A stretch of 64,000 nt of DNA from Mesorhizobium sp. M1C.F.Ca.ET.210.01.1.1 (GTDB lineage Bacteria; Pseudomonadota; Alphaproteobacteria; Rhizobiales; Rhizobiaceae): contig NZ_SRUU01000004.1 of NCBI RefSeq assembly GCF_004791585.1, positions 1 through 64,000 of the forward strand, written 5' to 3'. A program made the position numbers and the translations under genes. Within the stretch, counting starts at the first letter, position 1, and each line of letters starts with the position of its first letter. This document shows, piece after piece, positions 38,215 through 47,569 of this stretch. The notes below the pieces were generated by a model. That model ran no database searches. It had not been told where the DNA came from and saw only the letters and a program-made list of their open reading frames with translations.

Positions 38215-38847
38215 ATGGCCGCCTACGACTATATCCATGACGGCATGGCGATCTACGAGCGCTCCTTCGCCATCATCCGCGCCGAGGCGGATCTTTCGCG
38301 CTTCTCCGACGCGGAAGCCGATGTCGCGATCCGCATGATCCATGCCTGCGGCCAGGTCGAAGCCGCAAGCCATTTCATTTTCTCCAGCGATTTCGTTGCC
38401 TCCGCGCGCACGGCCCTTGCCGCCGGCGCGCCAATCTTCTGCGATGCCGAAATGGTCGCCCATGGCGTCACCCGCGCTCGGCTGCCGGCCGGCAACGACG
38501 TGATCTGCACGCTGCGCGACCCGCGCACCTCGGAGATCGCCAAGGAAATCGGCAACACGCGCTCGGCCGCGGCGATCGACCTCTGGGGCGAGCGCATGGC
38601 CGGATCGGTCGTCGCCATCGGCAACGCGCCGACCGCGCTTTTCTATCTGCTCGAAAAACTACGCGATGGCGCGCCGAAGCCGGCGGCAATCATCGGCATG
38701 CCGGTCGGCTTCGTGGGTGCCGCCGAATCCAAGGATGCGCTGGCCGAGAATTCCTATGGCGTGCCCTACGCCATCGTGCGCGGCAGGCTGGGCGGCAGCG
38801 CCATGACGGCGGCCGCGCTCAATTCATTGGCGAGGCCGGGCCTGTGA
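38215..38847 (+). CDS. cobH: Precorrin-8X methylmutase
   Basis: CobH moves the C11 methyl group to C12, giving hydrogenobyrinic acid. The 210-residue protein has the family segments YIHDGMAIYERSF, RMIHACGQVEAA with the catalytic histidine, IFCDAEMVAHGV, and AIGNAPTALFYLLE, ending in GRLGGSAMTAAA. The ATG follows the cobG stop directly, and its end overlaps cobI by four bases, so the row from cobG to cobJ is tightly coupled. Confidence 0.96.
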   Translation: MAAYDYIHDGMAIYERSFAIIRAEADLSRFSDAEADVAIRMIHACGQVEAASHFIFSSDFVASARTALAAGAPIFCDAEMVAHGVTRARLPAGNDVICTLRDPRTSEIAKEIGNTRSAAAIDLWGERMAGSVVAIGNAPTALFYLLEKLRDGAPKPAAIIGMPVGFVGAAESKDALAENSYGVPYAIVRGRLGGSAMTAAALNSLARPGL

Positions 38848-39602
38848 ACGCGATCGTAAAAGGCCGTCTTGTCGGCGTCGGCACGGGTCCCGGCGATCCT
38901 GAACTTCTGACGCTTAAGGCGGCGCGCGCGCTGGCCGAGGCCGACGTCGTCGCCTATTTCGCCAAGCGCGGCAACAACAGCAATGCGCGCGCCATCGTCG
39001 AGGCCCGCTTCCGGCCGGACATGATCGAGCTGCCGCTGCTCTATCCGGTGACGACCGAGATCGACAAGGATCACGACGACTACCGCTCTCAGATCGCCGA
39101 TTTCTACGAACAGTCGGCCGAACAGGTCGCCGAGCATCTTGGCGCCGGCAGGATGGTGGCTGTGCTGTCGGAAGGCGATCCGCTCTTCTACGGTTCCTAC
39201 ATGCACCTGCATGTGCGGCTCGCGCACCGCTTCCCGACCGAGGTCATCCCCGGCATTACCGCCATGTCCGGCTGCTGGTCGGCGACCGGCCTGCCGATCG
39301 TCCAGGGCGATGACGTCCTGACCGTGCTGCCCGGCACGATGAGCGAGTTCGAGCTGACGCGACGGCTGGCCGACACCGATGCCGCCGTCATCATGAAGGT
39401 CGGCCGCAACCTGCCAAAAATCCGCCGCGCGCTGGAAGCGACAGGCAAGCTGGCCAAAGCCGTCTATATCGAGCGCGGCACCATGCCGGGAAGTGTCTCC
39501 ATGCGGCTTGCCGAAAAGCCGGACGACAAGGCGCCCTATTTCGCCATCGTGCTGGTCGCCGGCTGGTCCGCCCGACCCGGAGCCCCCGGAGCAAAGCCAT
39601 GA
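38844..39602 (+). CDS. cobI: Precorrin-2 C20-methyltransferase
   Basis: CobI uses S-adenosylmethionine to methylate precorrin-2 at C20. The 252-residue protein has the tetrapyrrole methylase glycine-rich start VGVGTGPGDPELLTLKA and the later segments VLSEGDPLFYGSYMHLH and IPGITAMSGCWSATG, all diagnostic for the C20 enzyme. A GTG start at 38844 overlaps the cobH stop (GTGA). It overlaps cobJ by four bases. Confidence 0.96.
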   Translation: MNAIVKGRLVGVGTGPGDPELLTLKAARALAEADVVAYFAKRGNNSNARAIVEARFRPDMIELPLLYPVTTEIDKDHDDYRSQIADFYEQSAEQVAEHLGAGRMVAVLSEGDPLFYGSYMHLHVRLAHRFPTEVIPGITAMSGCWSATGLPIVQGDDVLTVLPGTMSEFELTRRLADTDAAVIMKVGRNLPKIRRALEATGKLAKAVYIERGTMPGSVSMRLAEKPDDKAPYFAIVLVAGWSARPGAPGAKP

Positions 39603-40363
39603 GCGGCCGCCTCACCGTCATCGGCCTTGGTCCCGGCAACGCCGACCAGGTCACGCCACAGGCAAGCCGCGCCGTGGCCGAGGCTACCTTCTTCTATGGC
39701 TACACACCCTATCTCGACCGCCTTGAACTGAGGCCGGACCAGACCCGCATCGCCTCCGACAACCGCGAGGAGCTCGCCCGCTCCAACGAGGCATTGGCCA
39801 AGGCTGCCGAAGGCCACAATGTCGCCGTCGTGTCCGGCGGCGACCCCGGCGTCTTTGCGATGGCGGGGGCCATATGCGAGGCGATCGAGGGCGGCCCGGC
39901 CGAATGGCGCGCCATCGACCTCGCGGTCGTTCCCGGCGTCACGGCCATGCTCGCGGTCGCCGCCCGCATCGGCGCGCCGCTTGGCCACGACTTCTGCGCC
40001 ATCTCGCTGTCCGACAATCTGAAGCCGTGGGACCTGATCGAACTGCGCCTGCTGGCGGCTGCCGGCGCCGGCTTCGTCATCGCGCTCTATAATCCAATCA
40101 GCAAGGCCCGCCCCTGGCAGCTTGGCCGCGCCTTCGAATGCCTGAAGGCGATCCTGCCCGGCACCACGCCGGTGATCTTCGGCCGCGCCGCCGGCCGGCC
40201 CGACGAGCGTATCGATGTCTACCTTCTGGCGGACGCCGATGCGGCAAAGGCCGACATGGCGACCTGCATCATCATCGGCTCACCCGAGACCCGGATCATC
40301 AAGCGCAACGAGCGGCCCGCGCTGGTCTACACGCCGCGGTCGGCAACGGGCTCGAACAGATGA
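39599..40363 (+). CDS. cobJ: Precorrin-3B C17-methyltransferase
   Basis: CobJ methylates precorrin-3B at C17 and drives ring contraction. The 254-residue protein has VIGLGPGNADQVTPQA at the start, VSGGDPGVFAMAGAI and VVPGVTAMLAVAARIGAPLG in the middle, and ALYNPISKARPWQL, all typical of CobJ/CbiH. Its last 37 bases overlap the end of cobK, which lies on the other strand. Plus-strand transcription would have to run antisense through cobK to reach cobL. Confidence 0.96.
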   Translation: MSGRLTVIGLGPGNADQVTPQASRAVAEATFFYGYTPYLDRLELRPDQTRIASDNREELARSNEALAKAAEGHNVAVVSGGDPGVFAMAGAICEAIEGGPAEWRAIDLAVVPGVTAMLAVAARIGAPLGHDFCAISLSDNLKPWDLIELRLLAAAGAGFVIALYNPISKARPWQLGRAFECLKAILPGTTPVIFGRAAGRPDERIDVYLLADADAAKADMATCIIIGSPETRIIKRNERPALVYTPRSATGSNR

Positions 40364-41097
40364 TCGACCATTGCGGCAAGCGCATCGACGGTTTCAGCCG
40401 AAGGCACGTCCGGCAGCGGTGGCCGGCGAACCATGATCACCTCGATGCCGAGTGCCCGCGCTGCGGCGATCTTGCCGTAGGTCGCCTCGCCGCCGCTGTT
40501 CTTCGAAACGACGGCATCGATGCCATATTTTTCGAGCAGTGCCCGTTCATCGGCTTCCGGAAACGGTCCACGCGCCAGCAGATAGAGCGCATCGGGCAGG
40601 GCCAGCTTCGGCTCGACCGGATCGACGCTGCGAATGAGATAGTGGTGCTGCGGTGCGGCCTCGAAGGCGCCGGCCTCCTGCCGACCAATCGCCAGCAAGA
40701 CGCGACGCGGCGGCGTGCCAAGCGCTCCTGCAGCTTCCGCGACGCTATCCACCAGCGTCCAGCGATCGCCGGCGACAGGTTCCCAGCCGGGACGACGCAG
40801 CGCGAGGATCGGCATGCCAACTTGCTTGGCAGCCGCAGCGGCATTGGCCGAAATGCGCGCAGCGTAAGGGTGCGTGGCGTCGATCAGCAGGCAGATGTGT
40901 TCCCCGCGAAGATAGGCCGCCAGCCCTTCGGCGCCGCCAAAGCCGCCGACGCGCACCGGAACGCCTTGCGCGACCGGGCTTTCCGTGCGGCCGGCCAGCG
41001 ACAGCGTGACCGAGAAATCGTCGCGACGCGCCAGCTTTCCCGCCAGTTGCCGGGCTTCCGTGGTTCCGCCGAGGATCAGGATGCGGTGGGTCATCAT
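40327..41097 (-). CDS. cobK: Precorrin-6A reductase
   Basis: CobK reduces precorrin-6A to 6B with NADPH. The 256-residue protein starts THRILILGGTTEARQLAGKL (nucleotide-binding loop), and has DATHPYAARIS and a GRQEAGAF segment, as in CobK/CbiJ. It is the only cob gene here on the minus strand: tail to tail with cobJ (37-bp overlap) and head to head with cobL, where the palindrome CATG at 41095-41098 gives both start codons. A second ATG at 41094 is an alternative start. Its promoter must lie inside cobL. Much longer upstream frames on this strand are shadows of cobL. Confidence 0.93.
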   Translation of the reverse strand: MMTHRILILGGTTEARQLAGKLARRDDFSVTLSLAGRTESPVAQGVPVRVGGFGGAEGLAAYLRGEHICLLIDATHPYAARISANAAAAAKQVGMPILALRRPGWEPVAGDRWTLVDSVAEAAGALGTPPRRVLLAIGRQEAGAFEAAPQHHYLIRSVDPVEPKLALPDALYLLARGPFPEADERALLEKYGIDAVVSKNSGGEATYGKIAAARALGIEVIMVRRPPLPDVPSAETVDALAAMVDHLFEPVADRGV

Positions 41098-42337
41098 GCC
41101 TGCTAAGGGTCCGCGCGCTGCCAAGCCAGCCTCAAGATGGCTGACGATCGTCGGCATCGGCGGGGACGGTTTAGCGGGTCTCGGCGACGAGGCCAAGCGG
41201 CGGATTGCCGAGGCCAAAGTCGTCTTCGGCGGCAAGCGGCATCTCGCGCTGGTTTCATCCCTGGTAAAGGGCGAGACTCGTCCATGGCCGACGCCGTTCG
41301 ACACCGAAATGCGCGACGTGCTGGAACTCGCCGGAACAAGCGTCTGCGTGCTTGCGTCCGGCGACCCGTTCTTCCATGGCGTCGGCGTCACGCTGGCGCG
41401 CAAGGCAGAGCCGGATGAGATGCTCGTGCTTCCCGCGCCGTCGTCACTTTCGCTTGCGGCCTCCCGCCTGGGCTGGGCGCTGCAGGACGTCGAGGCCATC
41501 TCGCTGCACGGCCACGCGATCGACCTGATCAGGCCCCTGCTCCATCCGGGCGCGCGTATCCTTGCGCTGACCTCCGACGGGGACGCGCCTGCCGCCATTG
41601 CCGGGCTGCTCGACGAACTCGGCTTCGGCCCTTCGCGCTTGACGGTCCTCGAAGCGCTCGGCGGTCCGGATGAGAAGCGTCGTACCGCGCGCGCCGATGC
41701 CTTCGATCTAAAAAAAATCAATCCGCTCAACGTGCTGGCGCTGGAAATTGAATCGACTCCGGATGCGCGCATCCTGCCCTTGACCGTCGGTCTCGCCGAC
41801 CATCTGTTCGAGCATGACGGCCAGATCACCAAGCGCGAGATCCGCGCCATCACGCTGTCGGCGCTGGCGCCGCGCCGGGGTGAGCTGCTGTGGGATATCG
41901 GCGCCGGCTCCGGCTCGATCGGCATCGAATGGATGCTGGCGCACCCGTCCATGCGCGCCATCGCCATCGAGGTCGACTTGGAGCGCGCCGCCCGTATCCG
42001 CCGCAACGCCGCGCATTGCGGCGTGCCCGGCCTTGCCGTCATCGAAGGTTCGGCGCCGAAGGCGCTGGCAAAGCTGGAGACGCCCGACGCGATCTTCATC
42101 GGCGGCGGCGGCAGCGATGCCGGCGTGCTGGAGAAGGCGATCAAGGTCCTGCGTCCTGGCGGCCGGCTGGTCGCCAATGCGGTGACGCTGGAGATGGAGG
42201 CGCTGCTTCTCGACCAGCACAACAGGCGCGGCGGCGATCTCACCCGCATCGCGCTCTCGCGCGCGGCGCCCGTCGGTTCGATGCAGGCCTGGCGTCCGGC
42301 CATGCCGGTCATCCAGTGGAGCTGGGTGAAGCCATGA
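41096..42337 (+). CDS. cobL: Precorrin-6Y C5,15-methyltransferase (decarboxylating)
   Basis: CobL methylates C5 and C15 and decarboxylates the acetate side chain at C12. The 413-residue protein is the usual fusion of a CbiE-like tetrapyrrole methylase ([13 protein letters not shown] at the start, [13 protein letters not shown]) and a CbiT-like Rossmann methyltransferase ([17 protein letters not shown], near residues 263-279). I chose the ATG at 41096, which overlaps the cobK start; the frame stays open upstream. The end overlaps the next gene by four bases. Confidence 0.95.
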   Translation: MPAKGPRAAKPASRWLTIVGIGGDGLAGLGDEAKRRIAEAKVVFGGKRHLALVSSLVKGETRPWPTPFDTEMRDVLELAGTSVCVLASGDPFFHGVGVTLARKAEPDEMLVLPAPSSLSLAASRLGWALQDVEAISLHGHAIDLIRPLLHPGARILALTSDGDAPAAIAGLLDELGFGPSRLTVLEALGGPDEKRRTARADAFDLKKINPLNVLALEIESTPDARILPLTVGLADHLFEHDGQITKREIRAITLSALAPRRGELLWDIGAGSGSIGIEWMLAHPSMRAIAIEVDLERAARIRRNAAHCGVPGLAVIEGSAPKALAKLETPDAIFIGGGGSDAGVLEKAIKVLRPGGRLVANAVTLEMEALLLDQHNRRGGDLTRIALSRAAPVGSMQAWRPAMPVIQWSWVKP

Positions 42338-42720
42338 TGGTCGCGGGTATCGGCAGCCGGAAGGGCGTGACGGCGCGCGACGTGCGCGCCGCGATCGAGA
42401 CCGCGCTCGAAGCGCATGGGCTGGCGATGACCGCGCTTTCGGGGCTGGCAACGGGCGAAATCAAGCGCGACGAGGAGGCGATCTTTCTCGCCGGACGCGA
42501 CCTCGCCCTACCGGTGATCGTCGTCAGCGACGGCGCGCTGCAGGCCGCTGCCTCCGGTACGATCAGCCGATCCGAATTGTCGCAGGCGCATACCGGCACG
42601 CCTTCGGTTTCGGAAGCGGCAGCCCTGGCGGTTGCCGGCAAGGGTGCAAGACTGCTCGGGCCACGCATTGTGCTCGGTCCAGTGACCTGCGCCATCGCGC
42701 TTGGCGGAGGTGCCGAATGA
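42334..42720 (+). CDS. cobE: CobE / CbiG C-terminal domain protein
   Basis: The 128-residue protein corresponds to the C-terminal domain of CbiG, known as CobE in aerobic producers. It starts [15 protein letters not shown] and has the conserved GVPSVSEA-like segment (here [15 protein letters not shown]). CobE is needed for efficient B12 synthesis; it has been proposed to assist around the precorrin-5 stage, but the role is not firmly established. ATG at 42334 and 42337 both fit; the first overlaps the cobL stop. It overlaps cobM by four bases. Confidence 0.88.
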   Translation: MMVAGIGSRKGVTARDVRAAIETALEAHGLAMTALSGLATGEIKRDEEAIFLAGRDLALPVIVVSDGALQAAASGTISRSELSQAHTGTPSVSEAAALAVAGKGARLLGPRIVLGPVTCAIALGGGAE

Positions 42721-43481
42721 CCGTCCATTTCATCGGCGCCGGCCCGGGCGCGGCCGACCTCATCACCTTGCGCGGCAGCCGGCTGCTCGCCTCTTGCCCG
42801 GTCTGCCTCTATGCCGGCTCGATCGTCGCGCCGGAACTGCTCGACCATTGCGCACCGGGAACCAAACTGATCGACACCGCGCCGATGTCGCTCGACGAGA
42901 TCGAGGCCGAATATGTCGCCGCCCACAAGGCCGGCCAGGACGTCGCGCGCCTGCACTCAGGCGACCTTTCGGTCTGGAGCGCTGTGGCCGAGCAGATCAG
43001 GCGACTGGAGAAGCACGACATCCCCTACACGCTGACGCCGGGCGTGCCGTCCTTCGCGGCGGCCGCTGCGGCGCTGCGGCGCGAGCTCACCATTCCAGAA
43101 CTGGCGCAAAGCCTGGTGCTGACCCGCGTCTCCGGCCGCGCCTCGAAAATGCCGCCAGGCGAGACGCTCGCCGGCTTCGGCCGCACCGGCGCTACGCTTG
43201 CCATTCATCTCGCCATCCACGCCATCGACCGCATCGTTGCCGATTTGACGCCGCTCTATGGCGCCGAGTGCCCGGTCGCTGTCGTCTTCCGCGCCTCCTG
43301 GCCGGATGAGCGCATCCTGACCGGCACGCTCGGCACCATCGAAGCGCTGCTGGCCGAAAACCCGATGGAGCGGACAGCGATCATCTTCGTCGGCAGCGCA
43401 TTGGCCGCGCAGGATTTTGGCGAAAGCTCACTCTACGACGCCCACTACCAGCGGCGTTTTCGCGGACGGGACGGATTGTGA
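42717..43481 (+). CDS. cobM: Precorrin-4 C11-methyltransferase
   Basis: CobM methylates precorrin-4 at C11. The 254-residue protein begins [18 protein letters not shown] and has [19 protein letters not shown] and [14 protein letters not shown], which match CobM/CbiF rather than the other tetrapyrrole methylases. It is coupled to cobE upstream and to cobA downstream by four-base overlaps. Confidence 0.96.
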   Translation: MTVHFIGAGPGAADLITLRGSRLLASCPVCLYAGSIVAPELLDHCAPGTKLIDTAPMSLDEIEAEYVAAHKAGQDVARLHSGDLSVWSAVAEQIRRLEKHDIPYTLTPGVPSFAAAAAALRRELTIPELAQSLVLTRVSGRASKMPPGETLAGFGRTGATLAIHLAIHAIDRIVADLTPLYGAECPVAVVFRASWPDERILTGTLGTIEALLAENPMERTAIIFVGSALAAQDFGESSLYDAHYQRRFRGRDGL

Positions 43482-44296
43482 ACGGCAGCGCCTTGAACAG
43501 AAACGGACAAACTACGGTCGAGCAGGCGCTGGCGCGGCTGAACTTCAAGCCGCGCGAGTTGAAACCCGGCCATGTCTGGCTGGCCGGTGCCGGCCCTGGC
43601 GATCCCGGCTGCCTGACGCTGGAGGTGCTGGCGGCGCTCGGGCAATGCGATGCGCTGGTCTATGATGCGCTGGTCTCTCCTGAGGTCGTCGCGGTCGCCG
43701 AAGGCGCCGAGCTATTCTACGCAGGAAAGCGCGGCGGCCAGCCTTCGATGAAGCAGGACGACATCAACGCGCTGCTGGTGCGGCTTGCCCGCGAGGAACG
43801 CCGCGTCGTGCGCCTCAAGGGCGGCGATCCCTATATTTTCGGTCGCGGCGGGGAAGAGGCGCTGGCACTCGCGCGGGAAGGCATTCCATTCCGAGTGCTG
43901 TCCGGCCTGACCTCCGGCCTTAGCGCGCTCGCCGCCACCGGCATCCCTGCCACGATGCGCGGCATCAACAAGGCCGTCATCCTCGCCACCGGCCATGCGG
44001 CGGGCACCGACGACGACATCGACTGGGCAGCGATTGCCCGCACCGGCCAGCCGGTCGTCGTCTATATGGGCATGGCGAATCTGCCGATCATCGCCTCGGC
44101 CCTGCTCGAAGGCGGGCTTGCGCCGTCGACGCCGGCGGCCGTGATCGTCGCGGCGACCACGCCGCAGGAGCGCACCGTCGTCGCCACGCTTGCAACAATC
44201 GCCGAGGAAGCCGCGACCGCCGGACTTGCCTCGCCGGCGCTGATCGTCGTCGGCGGCATCGTCGCAATGCGCGCGGCACTGGCGGGCGAGGCATGA
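43478..44296 (+). CDS. cobA: Uroporphyrinogen-III C-methyltransferase
   Basis: CobA makes precorrin-2 from uroporphyrinogen III by methylation at C2 and C7, the entry step of the pathway. The 272-residue protein has [17 protein letters not shown] near residue 30, [18 protein letters not shown], and a [11 protein letters not shown] segment, as in single-domain SUMT enzymes. There is no CysG-type dehydrogenase domain. The start is a GTG at 43478 overlapping cobM; the first 28 residues are a non-conserved leader, so the true start could be later. It overlaps cobB by four bases. Confidence 0.95.
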   Translation: MNGSALNRNGQTTVEQALARLNFKPRELKPGHVWLAGAGPGDPGCLTLEVLAALGQCDALVYDALVSPEVVAVAEGAELFYAGKRGGQPSMKQDDINALLVRLAREERRVVRLKGGDPYIFGRGGEEALALAREGIPFRVLSGLTSGLSALAATGIPATMRGINKAVILATGHAAGTDDDIDWAAIARTGQPVVVYMGMANLPIIASALLEGGLAPSTPAAVIVAATTPQERTVVATLATIAEEAATAGLASPALIVVGGIVAMRAALAGEA

Positions 44297-45609
44297 CGGC
44301 GCGGGCGATCATCATCGGCGCGCCGCGCTCAGGCTCGGGCAAGACCAGTGTCACCATTGGCCTGCTGCGCGCGCTGGCCCGGCGCGGGCTCAAGGTGCGC
44401 GGCGCAAAGTCCGGGCCGGACTACATCGACCCCGGCTTCCACGCCGCCGCCACCGGGCTCTCCGGCGTGAACCTGGACAGTTGGGCAATGTCGCCTTCCC
44501 TGCTCAACGCGCTGGCAAGCCAAGCGGCGGACGATGCCGAGTATGTCATCCTCGAAAGCGCCATGGGCCTGTTCGACGGCATTCCCGCGCCTGAAGGCAG
44601 ATCAGGTTCGGCCGCCGACCTTGCCCGGCTCTACGGCCTGCCGGTGCTTCTGGTGCTCGACGTCTCAGGGCAATCGACGACGGCCGCCGCCGTCGCCAAG
44701 GGTTTTGCCACCTATGATCCGGATGTGCGCATGGCCGGCGTCGTGCTCAACCGCCTTGGCAGCGAGCGTCACCGGCGGCTGTCGGGCGACGCGATCGAGG
44801 CGATCGGCTTGCCGGTGGTCGGTGCGATCCTGCGCGATCCAACGCTCAACCTGCCCGAGCGGCATCTCGGCCTGGTACAAGCTGGCGAATATGAGAACCT
44901 GATGGCGCATCTCGACCGGCTGGCCGACATGGTCGAGAAGTCAATCGAGATCGACGCCGTTCTGGCGCTTGCAACCCCGCTTGAACCGGCGGCCGGCGAC
45001 TTCGGCGACGCCCTGCAGCCGCCCGGGCAGCGCATCGCGCTGGCCGAGGATGCCGCCTTCACTTTCCTCTACCCGCATGTCATCGCGCACTGGCGCAGGG
45101 CAGGTGCCGAAATCGTTCCCTTCTCGCCGCTTACCGACGAAGCGCCCGCCTCAGACTGCGATGTCTGCTGGCTGCCCGGCGGCTATCCCGAACTGCATGC
45201 CGGCAGGCTGGCGGCCGCCGACAACTTCCGCGCGGGAATGGCGCGCTTCGCCGCGACGAAGCCCGTGCACGGCGAGTGCGGCGGCTTCATGGTGCTGGGC
45301 GAAATGCTGGAGGACGCCGACGGCCAGAGCCACCGCCTGCTTGGCCTGCTCGGCCATTCGACCAGCTTCGCCAGGCGCAAGATGAATCTCGGCTATCGCG
45401 AAGCTCGGCTGCGCACCGCCTGCCCGCTCGGTAGCGAAGGCACGTTGATCCGCGGCCACGAGTTCCACTATGCGCAGACGACGGCCACCGGCAACGACGA
45501 GCCCCTGGCTGACCTTGCCGACGGCCAGGGCAATCCGCTCGGCGCCTCGGGCTACCGGCGTGGCCTTGTCAGCGGCACCTTCTTCCACGCCATAGCGAGG
45601 AGCGCATGA
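44293..45609 (+). CDS. cobB: Hydrogenobyrinic acid a,c-diamide synthase
   Basis: CobB amidates the a and c carboxylates with glutamine and ATP, the step before cobalt insertion by CobNST. The 438-residue protein has the dethiobiotin-synthetase-like ATP site GAPRSGSGKTS at residues 9-19 and a glutamine amidotransferase domain with the nucleophile in HGECGGFMVLG and a late HEFHYAQT segment with the paired histidines. Length and order match CobB/CbiA rather than CobQ. It overlaps cobV by four bases. Confidence 0.95.
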   Translation: MTARAIIIGAPRSGSGKTSVTIGLLRALARRGLKVRGAKSGPDYIDPGFHAAATGLSGVNLDSWAMSPSLLNALASQAADDAEYVILESAMGLFDGIPAPEGRSGSAADLARLYGLPVLLVLDVSGQSTTAAAVAKGFATYDPDVRMAGVVLNRLGSERHRRLSGDAIEAIGLPVVGAILRDPTLNLPERHLGLVQAGEYENLMAHLDRLADMVEKSIEIDAVLALATPLEPAAGDFGDALQPPGQRIALAEDAAFTFLYPHVIAHWRRAGAEIVPFSPLTDEAPASDCDVCWLPGGYPELHAGRLAAADNFRAGMARFAATKPVHGECGGFMVLGEMLEDADGQSHRLLGLLGHSTSFARRKMNLGYREARLRTACPLGSEGTLIRGHEFHYAQTTATGNDEPLADLADGQGNPLGASGYRRGLVSGTFFHAIARSA

Positions 45610-46373
45610 GCGGCCTCTCCGAGCCTCGCCGGTTGCTGGACGATATCGGCCTCTGCCTCGTCTTTTTCACGCGGCTGAGGCTGCCGTCGGGCGATTTCGG
45701 CGGCCGCGGCCTTGCCAATGCGATCTGGGCCGCGCCTTTTGCCGGTCTCGCCGTGGCGGTCATCGGCGCGCTCGCCTATGCCATTGCCAGCGGTTTGGGT
45801 CTTGCCGCCGGCCCGGCCGCGGCGCTCGGGCTCGCCGCGACGATGCTCGTCACCGGCTGCCTGCACGAGGACGGTCTCTCCGACATCGCCGACGGGTTCG
45901 GTGGCGGCAGAACGCGCGAGAGGAAGCTGGAGATCATGCGCGACAGCCGCATCGGCGCCTATGGCGCGGCAGCGCTTGGCGTCTCGCTGCTCATCCGCTG
46001 GAGCGCGCTTTCGGAACTGGCCGGCCCAGGTCACGTCTTCCTGGCGCTTTTGGCCGCCCACGCCGCCTCGCGCGGCCTGTTTGGCGCTTTCATGCATCTT
46101 CTGCCGCCTGCTCGCACCGATGGCTTGTCGGCCAACGCCGGCTCCGTGAGCGCCGAAACCGCAGGTGTCGGGGCCGCGCTCGGCGCCGTGGCGCTGCTGA
46201 CCCTCGGCCTCGGCGGCGCGATTGCCGCAATCATCCTGCTCGGCCTGATGTTCGCAGCGTTCCGCGCGCTTTGCCTCAGCCAGATCGGCGGCCAGACCGG
46301 CGACACGATCGGTGCGCTGCAGCAGTTCGGCGAGATCGCGGTCCTGCTCGTCGCTTCCGTTTGCCTTTCCTGA
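45606..46373 (+). CDS. cobV: Adenosylcobinamide-GDP ribazoletransferase (cobalamin synthase)
   Basis: CobV (CobS of enterics) joins adenosylcobinamide-GDP with alpha-ribazole (or its phosphate) in the inner membrane. The 255-residue protein has about six hydrophobic spans and the signature stretch with HEDGLSDIADGFGGG and KLEIMRDSRIGAYG near residues 88-123, which holds the acidic metal ligands. It follows cobB with a four-base overlap and precedes cobU by 24 bp. Confidence 0.95.
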   Translation: MSGLSEPRRLLDDIGLCLVFFTRLRLPSGDFGGRGLANAIWAAPFAGLAVAVIGALAYAIASGLGLAAGPAAALGLAATMLVTGCLHEDGLSDIADGFGGGRTRERKLEIMRDSRIGAYGAAALGVSLLIRWSALSELAGPGHVFLALLAAHAASRGLFGAFMHLLPPARTDGLSANAGSVSAETAGVGAALGAVALLTLGLGGAIAAIILLGLMFAAFRALCLSQIGGQTGDTIGALQQFGEIAVLLVASVCLS

Positions 46374-46397
46374 TTCTCTTTTGGAGACCTTGCCCCC

Positions 46398-47423
46398 ATG
46401 TCCCTGCAATCAACGTCCTTCAAATCGCTCGAAGACCTGCGTTCCGCCTGCCTTGATCTCCCTTCCGGCAGCGATACCGCGGCCAGTGCCGTGGCCAGCC
46501 GCCAGGACACGCTGACCAAGCCGCCGGGCAGCCTCGGCCGCCTTGAAACGATCGCCGCCTGGCTGGCCCGCTGGCAGGGCCGCGACATGCCTAAGCTCGA
46601 CAACGTCAAGGTCTTCGTCTTTGCCGGCAATCACGGCGTCACCGCGCAGGGCGTTTCGGCCTATCCGTCGGAAGTCACCGTGCAGATGGTGGCGAACTTC
46701 GCCGGCGGGGGTGCCGCCATCAACCAGCTCGCGCGCATTGCCGGCGCAAAGCTCGACGTCATCCCGCTCGATCTCGACCATCCCACGGGCGACTTCACGC
46801 AAGTGCCGGCAATGGACGAGCAGACTTTCCTCGCTGCCGTCTCGGCCGGCTATGATGCCGTGACCGGAGACCTCGATCTTGTCTGCTTTGGCGAGATGGG
46901 CATAGGCAACACCACGCCGGCCGCAGCGATCTCGACGGCCCTTTTCGGCGGCGGCGCGGAAAAATGGACCGGGCGCGGCACCGGCGTCGACGATGCCGGG
47001 CTGCAGCGCAAGGTCGTGGCCATCGAGGCCGGCCTCAGACGGCATGCCGGATCGCTGTCCGATCCTTTGAAGATCGCCGCGGCCCTTGGCGGACGCGAGC
47101 TGGCCGCCATCTTCGGCGCCACGCTCGCCGCGCGCCGCAGCAACGTGCCGGTACTGCTCGACGGCTTCGTCTGCACCGCTGCCGCGGCGCCGCTGGCAAG
47201 GCTGCACCCGACCGGGCTGGCGCACACGATCGCCGCTCATGTCTCGGCCGAAGCCAGCCATCGCCGCCTGCTCGAAGCACTCGGCCTGCCGCCGCTGCTC
47301 GATCTCGGCATGCGGCTTGGCGAAGGCTCCGGCGCCTGCCTTGCCGTCAACATCGTGCGCTCGGCGCTGGAATGCCACGCAAGGATGGCAAGCTTCGCCG
47401 AGGCCGGCGTATCGGAAAAATGA
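46398..47423 (+). CDS. cobU: Nicotinate-nucleotide-dimethylbenzimidazole phosphoribosyltransferase
   Basis: CobU (CobT of enterics) makes alpha-ribazole phosphate from dimethylbenzimidazole and nicotinate mononucleotide. The 341-residue protein has KPPGSLGRLE near residue 37, FAGNHGVTAQGVSAYP, the loop CFGEMGIGNTTPAAA, and a C-terminal LDLGMRLGEGSGA with the catalytic glutamate. GGAGACC upstream of the ATG is a usable ribosome binding site. It is the last gene of the run; a rhizobial palindrome follows. Confidence 0.95.
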   Translation: MSLQSTSFKSLEDLRSACLDLPSGSDTAASAVASRQDTLTKPPGSLGRLETIAAWLARWQGRDMPKLDNVKVFVFAGNHGVTAQGVSAYPSEVTVQMVANFAGGGAAINQLARIAGAKLDVIPLDLDHPTGDFTQVPAMDEQTFLAAVSAGYDAVTGDLDLVCFGEMGIGNTTPAAAISTALFGGGAEKWTGRGTGVDDAGLQRKVVAIEAGLRRHAGSLSDPLKIAAALGGRELAAIFGATLAARRSNVPVLLDGFVCTAAAAPLARLHPTGLAHTIAAHVSAEASHRRLLEALGLPPLLDLGMRLGEGSGACLAVNIVRSALECHARMASFAEAGVSEK

Positions 47424-47453
47424 CAAGCAGCTAGCTGGTTGAAGAACCAACTT

Positions 47454-47550
47454 AGAGCAATTCCGGAAAAGTGTGCAGCGGTTTTCCGTCCGGAATTGCG
47501 CAAAAACAAATACTTAGAGCGGTTCGGGGATTCCGTGAAACGTCGAACCG
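47454..47550. repeat. Two-hairpin intergenic repeat of rhizobial type
   Basis: GCAATTCCGGAAAA at 47457-47470 pairs with TTTTCCGTCCGGAATTGC at 47482-47499, and GGTTCG at 47521-47526 pairs with CGAACC at 47544-47549. The pair of hairpins joined by an A-rich spacer (CAAAAACAAATACTTAGAG) is a pattern I know as very common between genes in Hyphomicrobiales. It lies after cobU and before the convergent GT25 gene. Confidence 0.75.
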
Positions 47551-47569
47551 GTCTTGCACGCGGGCCGCA

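Noticed and set aside
40327..42417. A 696-codon minus-strand frame covering cobK and most of cobL
   Set aside because: Only the last 256 codons match CobK. The upstream part is Ser/Arg-rich antisense of cobL.
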